Assembly: GCA_030588275.1 (NCBI GenBank) | Contig: JAUUYJ010000006.1 | Coordinates: 1-22,195 of the forward strand | Reading direction: 5' to 3' | From: Candidatus Zixiibacteriota bacterium | Lineage (GTDB): Bacteria; Zixibacteria; MSB-5A5; GN15; JAAZOE01 | DNA length: 22,195 nucleotides | Shown here: positions 8,101 to 15,050 of the stretch, one piece after another | How positions within the stretch are numbered: position 1 is the first letter of the stretch | Layout: each line of letters begins with the position of its first letter | Program-made: the position numbers and the translations under genes | The notes under the pieces: generated by a model | Told to the model about the DNA's origin: nothing | Databases searched by the model: none | What the model saw: only the letters and a program-made list of their open reading frames with translations

Positions 8101-8583
8101 AATTGTTTCCCGAATAAAATCATCTTTGGGGATGGTCGGTTCGATGAGCGCTTTGGCCGGAATGATTATGATCCGTTTGCGATCTGAAAGAAGGTCTTTT
8201 AAGGTTGCCAGCCTTTGCCCGACAATGTCTCCGGCCGGTGAATGGAACTGATACGGAACAACCTGACGGGGTGGAAAAAAAGCGACGTTCGATTCGCCGA
8301 TCAGATTGGCCAGATCGTCGGTCAGGTTTTGCCCTTCGTCAAAATCGGAGGTGACATAGATGACGTTGCCCGATTGTTGGCGGTACAGTTGTGAGAGGAG
8401 AAAAACGACCGCACCACCGGCCAAACCGGTGACAGCTATCCCCCGGTTTGATGAACCAATGTTTTCATCTCCATTATTGGCAGGATCTTGCCGCAAATTA
8501 TTGACAGTAGCCATCAGTGTATCAAGAATTGGGGAGGCTGAGAATGTTTCCTCGATTGATTTGGCAAACGGTGAACGGTTCAT
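5113..8583 (-). CDS. mfd: Transcription-repair coupling factor Mfd
   Basis: Mfd removes RNA polymerase stalled at DNA lesions and recruits UvrA. With the ATG at 8583 it has 1156 residues, close to E. coli Mfd (1148). Visible in order: UvrB-like N-terminal module ('GLAGGAVVFLLSQLYR', 'FFPPRQVVPYQFHSP', 'FAVRGGLIDFFSP'); the RNA-polymerase-binding CarD-like domain near 480-550 ('LNPGDIVVHADFGLARF', 'KLFVPIEEFNRVSKY'); a superfamily 2 translocase with Walker A GDVGYGKTE near 635, DEEQRFG near 732, TATPIPRTL, and QLRGRVGRS; then the C-terminal TRCF domain. The longer reading from 8613 adds 10 residues without a ribosome site, whereas GGAAAGAG precedes the chosen ATG. It is downstream of the EndoV operon but separated by a terminator hairpin. 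Confidence 0.97.
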   Translation of the reverse strand: MNRSPFAKSIEETFSASPILDTLMATVNNLRQDPANNGDENIGSSNRGIAVTGLAGGAVVFLLSQLYRQQSGNVIYVTSDFDEGQNLTDDLANLIGESNVAFFPPRQVVPYQFHSPAGDIVGQRLATLKDLLSDRKRIIIIPAKALIEPTIPKDDFIRETIMLRVGHMLEPDDLADQLVGLGFNRVPTVEEVGDFAVRGGLIDFFSPSHELPVRAEFFGDEVDSLRYFGVRDQRTIKKLEEVTILPRREIPIRSETIEDHLKKMTEKDADLVRARFICEPDLPGLEWLAVAFGLPTASILDYLGEDDLFVLNGGQSLLEEMKEFYNLGQDHYDKACEKFEAPPTIDKYYFAPVDQINRIGSYVNIDIHPFRSRQNERFDFGCVEHPAIGNRFDYLADLVNKFKSKNFRTVITCDNRGQADRLQEILAEKEIEIPVEVFHLHAGFISDSMKLALLTDHQIFSRQFRRIKRRRYKEGVALASYSNLNPGDIVVHADFGLARFVKLETLSIDGRNRDCLLLHYKNGDKLFVPIEEFNRVSKYAGKDATPKLTALGGPTWDKIKKRTKKALADMAAELIKLYAQRKIAEGHKFPPDTVWQRQMEASFPYEETPDQLKAIIAVKNDMEGDSPADRLICGDVGYGKTEVAIRATFKAVENGKQVAILVPTTILAQQHFSTFSARLREYPMKVAMLSRFRTKAEQKKIVEELAAGRVDVIIGTHRIFSKDISFYDLGLLVVDEEQRFGVAHKEKLRQLKRNVDTITLTATPIPRTLQLSMMGARDMSLINTSPRDRLPINTEITEFNPQTIAEAILREIDRDGQVFFVHNRVHSIEAMYRYLKKLLPQVEIGIAHGQLHEKELEGVMMAFLAGRYQVLLCTTIIESGLDIPSVNTIIINRADHFGLAQLYQLRGRVGRSAVHAYAYLMTPPYRLLTSDSRKRLRAIEAHSDLGSGFALAMRDLEIRGAGNILGAKQSGFIEEIGFDLYTKLLEEAVAELKGEKLERIPDTKLEGSFDLHLPDDYVNNKQQKVDIYRRVADSRTLDEIQKIREEVADRFGRMPENAVTFFEAAALRLTAALTGAEKVKVNNLRISVEYPDSIQFGRSQVEAIRRAIEQPIEFSMLRGLKFVVDLSSIKSADRFKYMYTALDQIATGLIPRKVKV

Positions 8584-8634
8584 TCGGTCTCTTTCCATAC
8601 AGATCGGTTGCAATGGTTAAAATTGCAAAAACAG

Positions 8635-8666
8635 AAAAAACCCCAACCAATTAATTTGGTGGGGGT
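8635..8666 (-). terminator. Intrinsic terminator after the beta-propeller gene, just ahead of mfd
   Basis: On the minus strand ACCCC(C)ACCAA and TTGGT(T)GGGGT form a 10-bp stem with one mismatch and a 5-nt loop, followed by six T (8640-8635). It lies 94 nt past the propeller stop and about 50 nt before the mfd ATG. No convincing promoter fits between hairpin and mfd. A TATAAT at 8699-8694 (minus) lies upstream of the hairpin, so the hairpin may belong to the mfd leader. Confidence 0.85.
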
Positions 8667-8759
8667 GTCCGATTGTTTATATATTGTCGGTCTATTATAC
8701 GAATATTTGGAGCAATCTGAAAATAAATTATTTGAATTTTTATTTGGTCTGGAGAGTAA

Positions 8760-10241
8760 TCAATCTACCCGGTCCGGGTTAATCCATTTGAAGCGGGTTA
8801 ACCCCTCATCCGACCCGATCCAGAGGAAATTTCCATCCGAAACCAACGCGCGAATCCGAATTGACAGGAGGCCATCATCTTCTGTGAAACGACGCATCCG
8901 ACCAGATTGGCGTTCAATCAAAATCAGTCCATCGTCAACCGCTGATGCTATGTAACGGTCATTAATGGCTGAGGCAAACGATCCTCCGGCGGAGGTGATA
9001 TACGGAATCGATTTTGATTTTTCGGTTTTTATATTTATCGAAGCCAGGCCCCAGCTTGACGAGATCAACAGTTCGTTTTTATAAAAAGCGATATGCCTGA
9101 TTTCTCCGTCAAGAATCCCTTCCTCATCTTTGAGGCGGCCAATAATTTTTGATTTTAGATCGATGTAATATGTCCCCTTGGCGGTTCCGATTATCAGAAC
9201 ATCTTTGGCAATCTTCAGGGCGGTTATAAACCGCTCTTGCAGAATATTTCGGCTGATCGTTACCAGCGTGTCAGCGGACGGGGTATAGAGGGCCAACCCG
9301 CGAGCGGTTCCGATCCAGACCGAATCGTTTCGGGCAACGACGGCGGTCGCTTCATTATCCGGGAGTCCGTGCCGTCCGGTCAGGGCGCGAAGTTCTCCCT
9401 TTTTTTTGGACAGGATTGTCAGACCGTACTGCCCGGCAAAATAGATATTTTTTTTGTCACCGGAAATGTCATAGATTATTTCAGAATCAAAATCGTGCAG
9501 GTAACGCGGTTCAAAATGTTCGAAGCGGCCAAAGTGTCGATCAAAGAGGGTCACGCCCAGTCGGGCCTGCGCAAACTGGGACGGTCTGAAACCGCCGTTT
9601 CCTCCTACCCAGATAGAATCTCCATCAAGGTAAATCGCATCGGTCTCTTTTTGGAGCAGACCGTACGGATGCAGTTCCCCTATCAGACTAAGATTGTCGG
9701 CTCGGATCAGCCCCAAACCCCAGGTTCCAATAAAGACATTGTCGGACCGATCATCAAAATAGGCGGTAATTTGAAAATCTCTGAAAAAGTTGTCGGTAAA
9801 GTATCCACCATCCGAAAGGAGATATCCAAACGGCAGAAGGATATCCGGGATCGGATCGGGCGGGCGTGAATCGTGGTAGTTGTCGAGAGGGAATTCATTA
9901 TCAAGCGACCAGCTATCCAGAAAATCATTATGGCTGTAAATACCGGAATTGGTCTCGGCATAAATAACCAGGTCGTCAAAAGTAACCGTCAGTCTATTGA
10001 TATAACTATCCGGAAGCCCGTCCGACTTGGTGATCGGGTCGGCCCAGTTATGATCTCGTCGATGATATCGCAAGATTCCATCGGTCGTTCCGATATAGGT
10101 ATAATCATAACCGACGGTGATGCAGGTTATGTGGGAAAAATCGGTCCAGGAGACAGCTTGTCCCGGAATAATTTCCGAATTTATTCCGGTTGAGCCCAGC
10201 AGGAGAAACAGAAAAACTATCCGCAATCTTATGGTCATCAT
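8760..10241 (-). CDS. Secreted beta-propeller protein (two-component-regulator-propeller type repeats)
   Basis: The 493 residues begin with a signal peptide (TIRLRIVFLFLLLGSTG). Multiple blades carry the W/Y-I-G-T-x-x-G-L signature: 'YIGTTDGILRY', 'VFIGTWGLGLI', 'IWVGGNGGF', 'VWIGTARGLALY', 'LIIGTAKGTYYI', 'LWIGSDEGLTRF', with 'DGLPD', 'HGLPDNEAT' and 'DGLLSIRIRAL' between blades. These resemble the Reg_prop blades of hybrid histidine kinases, but there is no membrane segment, kinase or DNA-binding domain after the propeller, so it is likely a periplasmic or surface sensor/binding module. Its ATG overlaps the stop of the amidohydrolase by 4 nt (ATGA), so translation is probably coupled. Ligand unknown. 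Confidence 0.82.
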   Translation of the reverse strand: MMTIRLRIVFLFLLLGSTGINSEIIPGQAVSWTDFSHITCITVGYDYTYIGTTDGILRYHRRDHNWADPITKSDGLPDSYINRLTVTFDDLVIYAETNSGIYSHNDFLDSWSLDNEFPLDNYHDSRPPDPIPDILLPFGYLLSDGGYFTDNFFRDFQITAYFDDRSDNVFIGTWGLGLIRADNLSLIGELHPYGLLQKETDAIYLDGDSIWVGGNGGFRPSQFAQARLGVTLFDRHFGRFEHFEPRYLHDFDSEIIYDISGDKKNIYFAGQYGLTILSKKKGELRALTGRHGLPDNEATAVVARNDSVWIGTARGLALYTPSADTLVTISRNILQERFITALKIAKDVLIIGTAKGTYYIDLKSKIIGRLKDEEGILDGEIRHIAFYKNELLISSSWGLASINIKTEKSKSIPYITSAGGSFASAINDRYIASAVDDGLILIERQSGRMRRFTEDDGLLSIRIRALVSDGNFLWIGSDEGLTRFKWINPDRVD

Positions 10242-11455
10242 CGCCAGTTCAATAATAGATTGATGACCGTTGCGGTCATGGTACTGTAACCGGTTTTGAT
10301 TCCCTTTTCATCCACCTTGAAGGCGACATGATGCCATGGCTTGTCGGCACCGATCGCTTTGTTTCCAACCCCGAGGCGAAACATCGCACCTTTTGTTTCT
10401 TTGAGGTAACAGGCAAAATCCTCCCCCCCCATAACCGGGGGAAGCCTGAACAGCTTACGCCTGGGGTACAGCTTCTTAAAAGAATCGGTAATAAACTGAT
10501 TAACCCGTTCGTCATTTATCAGAGGTGGATAGTTGGCGTTGGTGATAACCTCGACTTTTGCTCCAAAACTCTTTCCGATATCGGTCGCAACCTTTTTTAT
10601 CAGGCGGGGTAGTTTTTTTGAAACAGCCGGGTCGAGTGAGCGGGCGGTCCCGGATAATTGGACTCTATCGGCGATGGCATTCCTGACCATGCCACCTGTG
10701 ATTGTGCCAAAAGTAATTACCGCCGGTTGGACCGGATCGATCATTCGCGAGACAACCTGCTGGAGGCCGGTAATTATTTGCGCCGATATGGCGATGGCAT
10801 CAACCCCCTTGTGCGGCATGGCGGCATGACCGGATCGACCATGTACAATTAAGTCAAAATCGTAAACGGCCGCCATTGAGACACCGTTTGATCGGCCGAT
10901 TGTTCCGCAGGGTAATTCCGGATCGACATGGAGAGCGACGATGGCATCAACTTTGGGTGATTTTAACACCCCCGCCTTGATCATCTCAATCGCTCCACCG
11001 GGGGGAACCTCTTCAGCCGGCTGAAACAGAAATTTTATCGTGCCTTTCAGATTTTTCTTCATCCCGGTCAATAGTTTTGTGGTACCAACCATAATCGCCA
11101 TATGCACATCATGACCGCAGGCGTGCATATAACCGGGTCGGCATGATGCGAACGGCAGGCCGGTCTGCTCGGAGATTGGCAAGGCATCGATATCGGTCCG
11201 GACCGCAATCACCGGTCCCGGTCGTCCGGTCTCAAGGGTTGCCCAAAATCCGGTCGGGGCGTAATCGTCGGTTATTTGCAGACCCAGCTTGTTAATCTGT
11301 TTTTTCAGGTAGGCGGTCGTTTTGAACTCCTCATGTCCGACCTCAGGGTTCTGGTGGAGGTGTCGGCGCAGGTTGATTATCTCTTTTTCAATCAAGTCTC
11401 CGCGCTTGGTTATCTCTGGCAAAAATAGATTGAGACTATCCATCGATCCGTTCAT
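10238..11455 (-). CDS. M20-family amidohydrolase (N-acyl-amino-acid hydrolase type)
   Basis: A predicted di-metal hydrolase that removes acyl groups from N-acyl amino acids or related amides. The 405 residues match the M20D/amidohydrolase family. Landmarks: 'RRHLHQNPEVGHEE', 'AVRTDIDALPI', metal ligands C113 and H115 in 'HACGHDVH', 'FLFQPAEE' with the catalytic Glu at 148-149, H176 in 'ALHVDP', lid-domain 'HGRSGHAAMPHKGVDAI', 'GGEDFACYL' and the late His in 'WHHVAFKVDE'. No signal peptide, so cytosolic. It overlaps the end of the EndoV gene by 8-20 nt depending on whether the ATG at 11455 or the one at 11443 is used; neither has a good ribosome site, suggesting coupling. The true substrate is unknown; the family also includes indole-acetyl-amino-acid hydrolases. 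Confidence 0.93.
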   Translation of the reverse strand: MNGSMDSLNLFLPEITKRGDLIEKEIINLRRHLHQNPEVGHEEFKTTAYLKKQINKLGLQITDDYAPTGFWATLETGRPGPVIAVRTDIDALPISEQTGLPFASCRPGYMHACGHDVHMAIMVGTTKLLTGMKKNLKGTIKFLFQPAEEVPPGGAIEMIKAGVLKSPKVDAIVALHVDPELPCGTIGRSNGVSMAAVYDFDLIVHGRSGHAAMPHKGVDAIAISAQIITGLQQVVSRMIDPVQPAVITFGTITGGMVRNAIADRVQLSGTARSLDPAVSKKLPRLIKKVATDIGKSFGAKVEVITNANYPPLINDERVNQFITDSFKKLYPRRKLFRLPPVMGGEDFACYLKETKGAMFRLGVGNKAIGADKPWHHVAFKVDEKGIKTGYSTMTATVINLLLNWR

Positions 11456-12143
11456 CAGAAGTTGTCTGATCTCTTTTCCGTTTAATTAAATTGACCCAAC
11501 GATGGGCAAAATGGAGCGGATCGGGGAGACGATATTCGGACAGGCAGGAGGAAACTACTCTGATCGAATCATCAACACCGCACAGGTGCCCCGGAGAGAT
11601 GTAAATTGGTTTAACCCCGGTTTTAGAACGATAAACAACGCCGATTTGATTGTTCCCTGCTATAAGTTTGGCCTGGTTTCCTTTTTCATCCTTGACCTCA
11701 TTATGCCGACCAATCAGTTTTTTTCGAGCAACGCCAATTGTCGGGAGATTTAGAATTAACCCGAGGTGGCAGGCCAGACCAAACCGATTGGCATGAGCGA
11801 TCCCATGTCCGGAAAAGATTATCAAATCGGGAACCGTCTCAAGTTTGGACAACGCATCAAGAATAACCGCTCCTTCTCGAAAAGCTTCAAGGCCCGGAAT
11901 ATTAGGAAAAACCGCTTCCCCACAGGCGGCCGTTTTTTCGACCTCCTCCATAGCCGGATATCGAACCATTGCTACTCCTGAATATAGGAGATTTTTGGTA
12001 TGATCAAAAGCGGTATCGACTCCGGCAATCAGGTCAATTTGATCAAGCGAACTTTCAATTATTACCTGATCTTTAAATTTCTTTTGAATATAGGCCGCAT
12101 CACTCGGATGACCCGGCCACTGATGAAGTTCACATATTTCCAT
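11436..12143 (-). CDS. nfi: Endonuclease V family protein with altered active-site residues
   Basis: Endonuclease V cuts one nucleotide 3' of deoxyinosine in DNA (or inosine in RNA). The 235 residues match the family, and core motifs are clear: 'AGVDTAF' (D43), 'IPGLEAFREG' (E90), 'GHGIAHANRFGLACHLG', 'LPTIGVARKKL', 'ISPGH' and H214. Numbering runs almost one-to-one with Thermotoga maritima EndoV (D43, E89, D110, H214). However, the usual third metal-binding Asp (V/F-D-G-H-G) is Ser111 (codon TCC), the wedge PYIP is PNIP (Asn81), and the usual Lys of GVAK is Arg140. The frame is intact and the other motifs are conserved, so this looks like a functional divergent paralogue rather than a decayed gene. 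First gene of a minus-strand operon with the amidohydrolase and propeller. Confidence 0.9.
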   Translation of the reverse strand: MEICELHQWPGHPSDAAYIQKKFKDQVIIESSLDQIDLIAGVDTAFDHTKNLLYSGVAMVRYPAMEEVEKTAACGEAVFPNIPGLEAFREGAVILDALSKLETVPDLIIFSGHGIAHANRFGLACHLGLILNLPTIGVARKKLIGRHNEVKDEKGNQAKLIAGNNQIGVVYRSKTGVKPIYISPGHLCGVDDSIRVVSSCLSEYRLPDPLHFAHRWVNLIKRKRDQTTSDERIDG

Positions 12144-12337
12144 AACTTTTGCCTTAAACCCCTTCCCCCTGATAAAAAGGAAATCAACTTTTTGCTTATG
12201 GATAATTCAAATAGCCCGGTGAAAAATTAATTCAACAACTGGTATAAGTTGATAACGGCTTTGCTCAAAACCTAAAACCGCACCGATTGTTCAAATATAG
12301 AAAAACAAGCCCACATACCCCAAAAATTGAATCAACC

Positions 12338-12372
12338 ACCGGCTAAAGATAAACGGCTCTATCTATACCGGT
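12338..12372 (-). other. Imperfect hairpin downstream of the zinc-ribbon gene
   Basis: ACCGG-(C)-TAAAGATA and TATCTATA-CCGGT form a stem of about 12 pairs with one bulge and one mismatch. It is 27 nt past the stop of the minus-strand zinc-ribbon gene. A T-run is not immediately adjacent (plus-strand AAAAATTG lies about 10 nt further), so it is at best a weak terminator. The rest of 12144-12399 shows no gene or RNA that I recognise. Confidence 0.4.
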
Positions 12373-12399
12373 AGTTTGAATATTTACTAAAGAGAACTG

Positions 12400-12693
12400 T
12401 TAGTCGTTAAAAAGATCGTCAAAGGCATTTTTGCGACCACTCTTGTCGGCCATTTTATCCTGCCGTTTGGCTCCGATTACACGAGCCTGAAAAAAGTCGC
12501 AAAAGTTAGATTTGTCTTTGATTTTGACCGTGTCGTCAACCCGCTCGCGACATTGGCGAGCTGAATGAGGATCGAAAAAACGGCAACCTCGACAACATTT
12601 TAGATCGGCCAAACAGGCATCACAATGATCCAGACGAGTCGGTTTGCTCGTTACATCGGTCGCTTTTCCACAATTCCAACAGGTTAAACTCAT
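12400..12693 (-). CDS. Small Cys-rich zinc-ribbon protein of unknown function
   Basis: The 97 residues open with two CxxC knuckles, 'CWNCGKATD' and 'CDACLADLKCCRGC', followed by 'RFFDPHSARQCRERVDD' and 'KDKSNFCDFF', with a charged tail ending in 'NAFDDLFND'. The pattern CCxxCRFFDPxxxxQCRE...V.DK..NFCDFF recurs in uncharacterised small proteins of several bacterial phyla (from memory), so this is a real conserved family without an assigned role. Nine or more Cys suggest one or two zinc sites. The acidic-aromatic C-terminus could be a protein-docking tail. It has a perfect consensus promoter with a leader of only about 20 nt, implying strong basal expression. Cytosolic, with no signal peptide. 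Confidence 0.85.
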   Translation of the reverse strand: MSLTCWNCGKATDVTSKPTRLDHCDACLADLKCCRGCRFFDPHSARQCRERVDDTVKIKDKSNFCDFFQARVIGAKRQDKMADKSGRKNAFDDLFND

Positions 12694-12717
12694 TCAACAG
12701 CCTCATTTTTATAATTG

Positions 12718-12746
12718 ATTATACCGCATCAAATCAATAATGTCAA
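12718..12746 (-). promoter_or_regulatory. Perfect consensus sigma70 promoter for the zinc-ribbon gene
   Basis: On the minus strand TTGACA (12746-12741), a 17-nt spacer and TATAAT (12723-12718) match the E. coli sigma70 consensus at all 12 positions. Transcription would start near 12711, about 18 nt before the ATG. Confidence 0.85.
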
Positions 12747-12795
12747 ACAGACCGATTAATCTGATTTGTGGGAAGTGACGATACTGTTAATCAGT

Positions 12796-12825
12796 TTGAC
12801 ATTATTTCAGGGCGATCCGTATATT
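12796..12825 (+). promoter_or_regulatory. Sigma70-type promoter for the phosphomannomutase operon
   Basis: TTGACA at 12796-12801, an 18-nt spacer and TATATT at 12820-12825. The expected start near 12832 gives a leader of about 74 nt. It is divergent from, but does not overlap, the promoter at 12718-12746; their -35 boxes are about 50 nt apart. Confidence 0.75.
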
Positions 12826-12905
12826 GTGGAACCTGGATAAGTGGGATGGGAGTGATGCTCACTTAACAAGCAGGATTGCATAAACAAAAAAATTGAGAAA
12901 AAATC

Positions 12906-14246
12906 ATGAAATTTGATAGGTCGATATTTAAGGCTTACGATATTCGGGGAACGGTGCCGGAGCAGTTAACCCCGGAAATTGCTTACCAGATCGGTAACTC
13001 TTTGGCTGGCTACCTAAAACCGAAATCGATTGCAGTTGGACGGGATATGCGGGTTTCCTCCGATCAACTTTTTGATGGTCTGTCGGAGGGGATTATTGAT
13101 CGGGGTGTTGATGTCGTCGATCTTGGTATGGTCTCGACCGATGCGTTGTACTTTGCCGTTGGCAAATACGGTTACGACGGTGGGGTGATGATCACCGCTT
13201 CGCATAATCCGGGCCATTATAACGGGTTTAAGGTTTGCCGTCGGGAGGCGGTCCCGCTCTCCGGTTCCGAAGGGCTCAACATTGTCGTCGATGATGTGGC
13301 GGCGGAAAAGATTGAAAAATCTCCCAGCAAAGGGTCTATCGCCCGGCGGGATATCTCAGAAGATTTTACCGCGCACGTACTGTCGTTTATTGATCCGACC
13401 GCTATCAAGCCTTTTTCGATTGCGATTGATGCCGGAAATGGAATGGCGGGAAATATTGTCGAACCGGTTTTCAAACGTCTCCCCTGCCGCGTAACTCCGT
13501 TGTTTTTTGAACCGGATGGGACCTTTCCGAATCATGAACCAAACCCTATCCAACCGGAAAATCTGGTCGACTTGCAGAAAGCGATGCGGGCCGGTAATTG
13601 TGATCTGGGTGCCGCCTTTGATGGTGATGCCGACCGGATGTTTTTGCTCGACGAAAACGGCGTTTCGTTGGGAGGTGATATGGTTACCGCTCTGGTGGCT
13701 GATAAGATTCTGCAAAGTAGCTCGAATGAAACGATTCTGTATAACCTGATTTGCAGTCGCGCCGTTTCTGAACTGGTCGCCAAGCGAGGCGGTCAATCGG
13801 TTCGGACCCGTGTCGGTCATGCGATCATCAAACCTTTGATGAAAAAGCATAACGCTATTTTTGGCGGCGAACATTCGGGGCATTTTTATTTCAGGGAAAA
13901 TTGGTTTGCCGATTCCGGCCTGATCGCTCTGGTTGTCTGCCTTGAGCTTTTATCCAAGTCGGAAAAGTCGTTGGCCGAACTGGTTAGTGAATTTGATCGG
14001 TTTGTCCGGTCGGGTGAGATCAACAGCCGGGTTGATTCGATTGAAAATAAAATTGATGCGGTCGGTAAGGCATTTTCGGACGGGGAGATTGATCGGCTTG
14101 ACGGCTTAACTATTCAATATTCTAATTGGTGGTTTAATCTGCGCCCGTCAAATACCGAGCCTCTGTTGCGCCTCAATGTCGAGGCGGATAATAAGGCACT
14201 TTTGGATGAGCGGGTCGCCGCCCTTTTGGAAATTATTAGAAACTAA
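12906..14246 (+). CDS. manB: Phosphomannomutase/phosphoglucomutase
   Basis: It interconverts hexose 6- and 1-phosphates (mannose and/or glucose), feeding GDP-mannose or UDP-glucose synthesis for surface polysaccharide and lipopolysaccharide. The 446 residues are near the AlgC length (about 460). Four family motifs are present: the phosphoserine loop 'TASHNPGHYNGFK' with S99, the magnesium loop DGDADR (D239, D241, D243), the sugar-binding loop GGEHSGH (320-326), and the phosphate-binding loop RPSNTEP (413-419). The N-terminal 'FKAYDIRG' is typical of PMM/PGM. The ribosome site is weak. The next gene begins 2 nt after its stop, so the receiver protein is cotranscribed. Mannose versus glucose preference cannot be read; GEHSGH is typical of dual-specificity PMM/PGM enzymes. 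Confidence 0.95.
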   Translation: MKFDRSIFKAYDIRGTVPEQLTPEIAYQIGNSLAGYLKPKSIAVGRDMRVSSDQLFDGLSEGIIDRGVDVVDLGMVSTDALYFAVGKYGYDGGVMITASHNPGHYNGFKVCRREAVPLSGSEGLNIVVDDVAAEKIEKSPSKGSIARRDISEDFTAHVLSFIDPTAIKPFSIAIDAGNGMAGNIVEPVFKRLPCRVTPLFFEPDGTFPNHEPNPIQPENLVDLQKAMRAGNCDLGAAFDGDADRMFLLDENGVSLGGDMVTALVADKILQSSSNETILYNLICSRAVSELVAKRGGQSVRTRVGHAIIKPLMKKHNAIFGGEHSGHFYFRENWFADSGLIALVVCLELLSKSEKSLAELVSEFDRFVRSGEINSRVDSIENKIDAVGKAFSDGEIDRLDGLTIQYSNWWFNLRPSNTEPLLRLNVEADNKALLDERVAALLEIIRN

Positions 14247-14248
14247 CG

Positions 14249-15049
14249 ATGGAAAAGATGGCCAAAATCTTAGTCGTTGATGATGATCCTCTGCTTTTGG
14301 ATCTGCTTTTAGAAACGCTTCAGACAATTGGGTACGATCCGACCGGGGCATCGGGAGGAGCTGAGGCACTGGAGCTGTTGGGACAGGAAATTTTCGAGTT
14401 AGTAGTTAGCGATATCAAGATGCCGGGGATGAGCGGGATTGATCTGGGTCGTCAGGTTAGACAAACCTATCCCAATATTCCGATCATTTTTATTACCGGC
14501 GTTTATGACCCGGAGCATCTTCAGCAGTTTAAGCCTGATGGTTTTTTGGCCAAACCGTTTCGTATAAATCAGATTGAGCAGTTGATTGAATCGACGCTGA
14601 GTATCACAGAAACCGCCGCTGGCACTTTCCCTGCCGAAGGGATCCTGGTTGTTGATGACGATGATAGTTTTCGGTTGATGTTGATTGAGGCTTTGAAGCT
14701 GTTTGGTTACCGGCCGTATGGAGCGGCTGATTCCGCCGATGCGATGAGGCTGATTGGGCATAATAAATTCTCTGTCGTTGTCACCGACATAAAGCTCTCG
14801 CCTAATGATGGGAGCGGCGCTGGTGACGGACGGATATTGGCGCGTGAAATCAAGAAAAACTGGCCAGAGATCAGAACTGTTTTAATCACCGCCTATTTAC
14901 AGAGTGACCTGAAGGTTGAGATTAGCCAAAGCGAGAACGAGGTTGCCGATGCCGTCCTTCTGAAACCGTTTAAGATTGAAGAGCTGATTGATATTTTGGA
15001 GCGGCTTTCAAGTGAGCGCAAAATGGTGCTTACTCAAAATTCTGATTAA
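14249..15049 (+). CDS. Response regulator made of two receiver domains, no output domain
   Basis: The 266 residues contain two complete CheY-like receivers. REC1 (about 5-120): acidic pocket D11-D13, phospho-acceptor D55 in 'VVSDIKMPGMSG', T83 and K102. REC2 (about 130-255): acidic pocket D136-D139, acceptor D180 in 'VVTDIKLSP', T214 and K239. All switch residues are kept in both, so both may be phosphorylated. REC2 has an insertion ('SPNDGSGAGDGRIL') after the acceptor. No DNA-binding, GGDEF or histidine phosphotransfer domain follows, so it probably acts by protein interaction or as a phosphate sink. No histidine kinase lies nearby. The ATG at 14249 is 2 nt from the manB stop; the alternative start at 14258 has GGAAA 4-7 nt upstream. 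Confidence 0.9.
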   Translation: MEKMAKILVVDDDPLLLDLLLETLQTIGYDPTGASGGAEALELLGQEIFELVVSDIKMPGMSGIDLGRQVRQTYPNIPIIFITGVYDPEHLQQFKPDGFLAKPFRINQIEQLIESTLSITETAAGTFPAEGILVVDDDDSFRLMLIEALKLFGYRPYGAADSADAMRLIGHNKFSVVVTDIKLSPNDGSGAGDGRILAREIKKNWPEIRTVLITAYLQSDLKVEISQSENEVADAVLLKPFKIEELIDILERLSSERKMVLTQNSD

Positions 15050-15050
15050 A

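Noticed and set aside
9237..9869. Open frame of 210 codons on the plus strand
   Set aside because: Antisense to the propeller gene. The propeller's WIGT repeats and signal peptide show that the minus strand is coding.
12144..12399. Possible RNA gene or riboswitch in the gap
   Set aside because: Only short imperfect inverted repeats are present (for example CAACT...AGTTG near 12236); no tRNA cloverleaf or recognised riboswitch core is visible.
13356..13883. Open frame of 175 codons on the minus strand
   Set aside because: Antisense to the mutase catalytic loops; no independent support.
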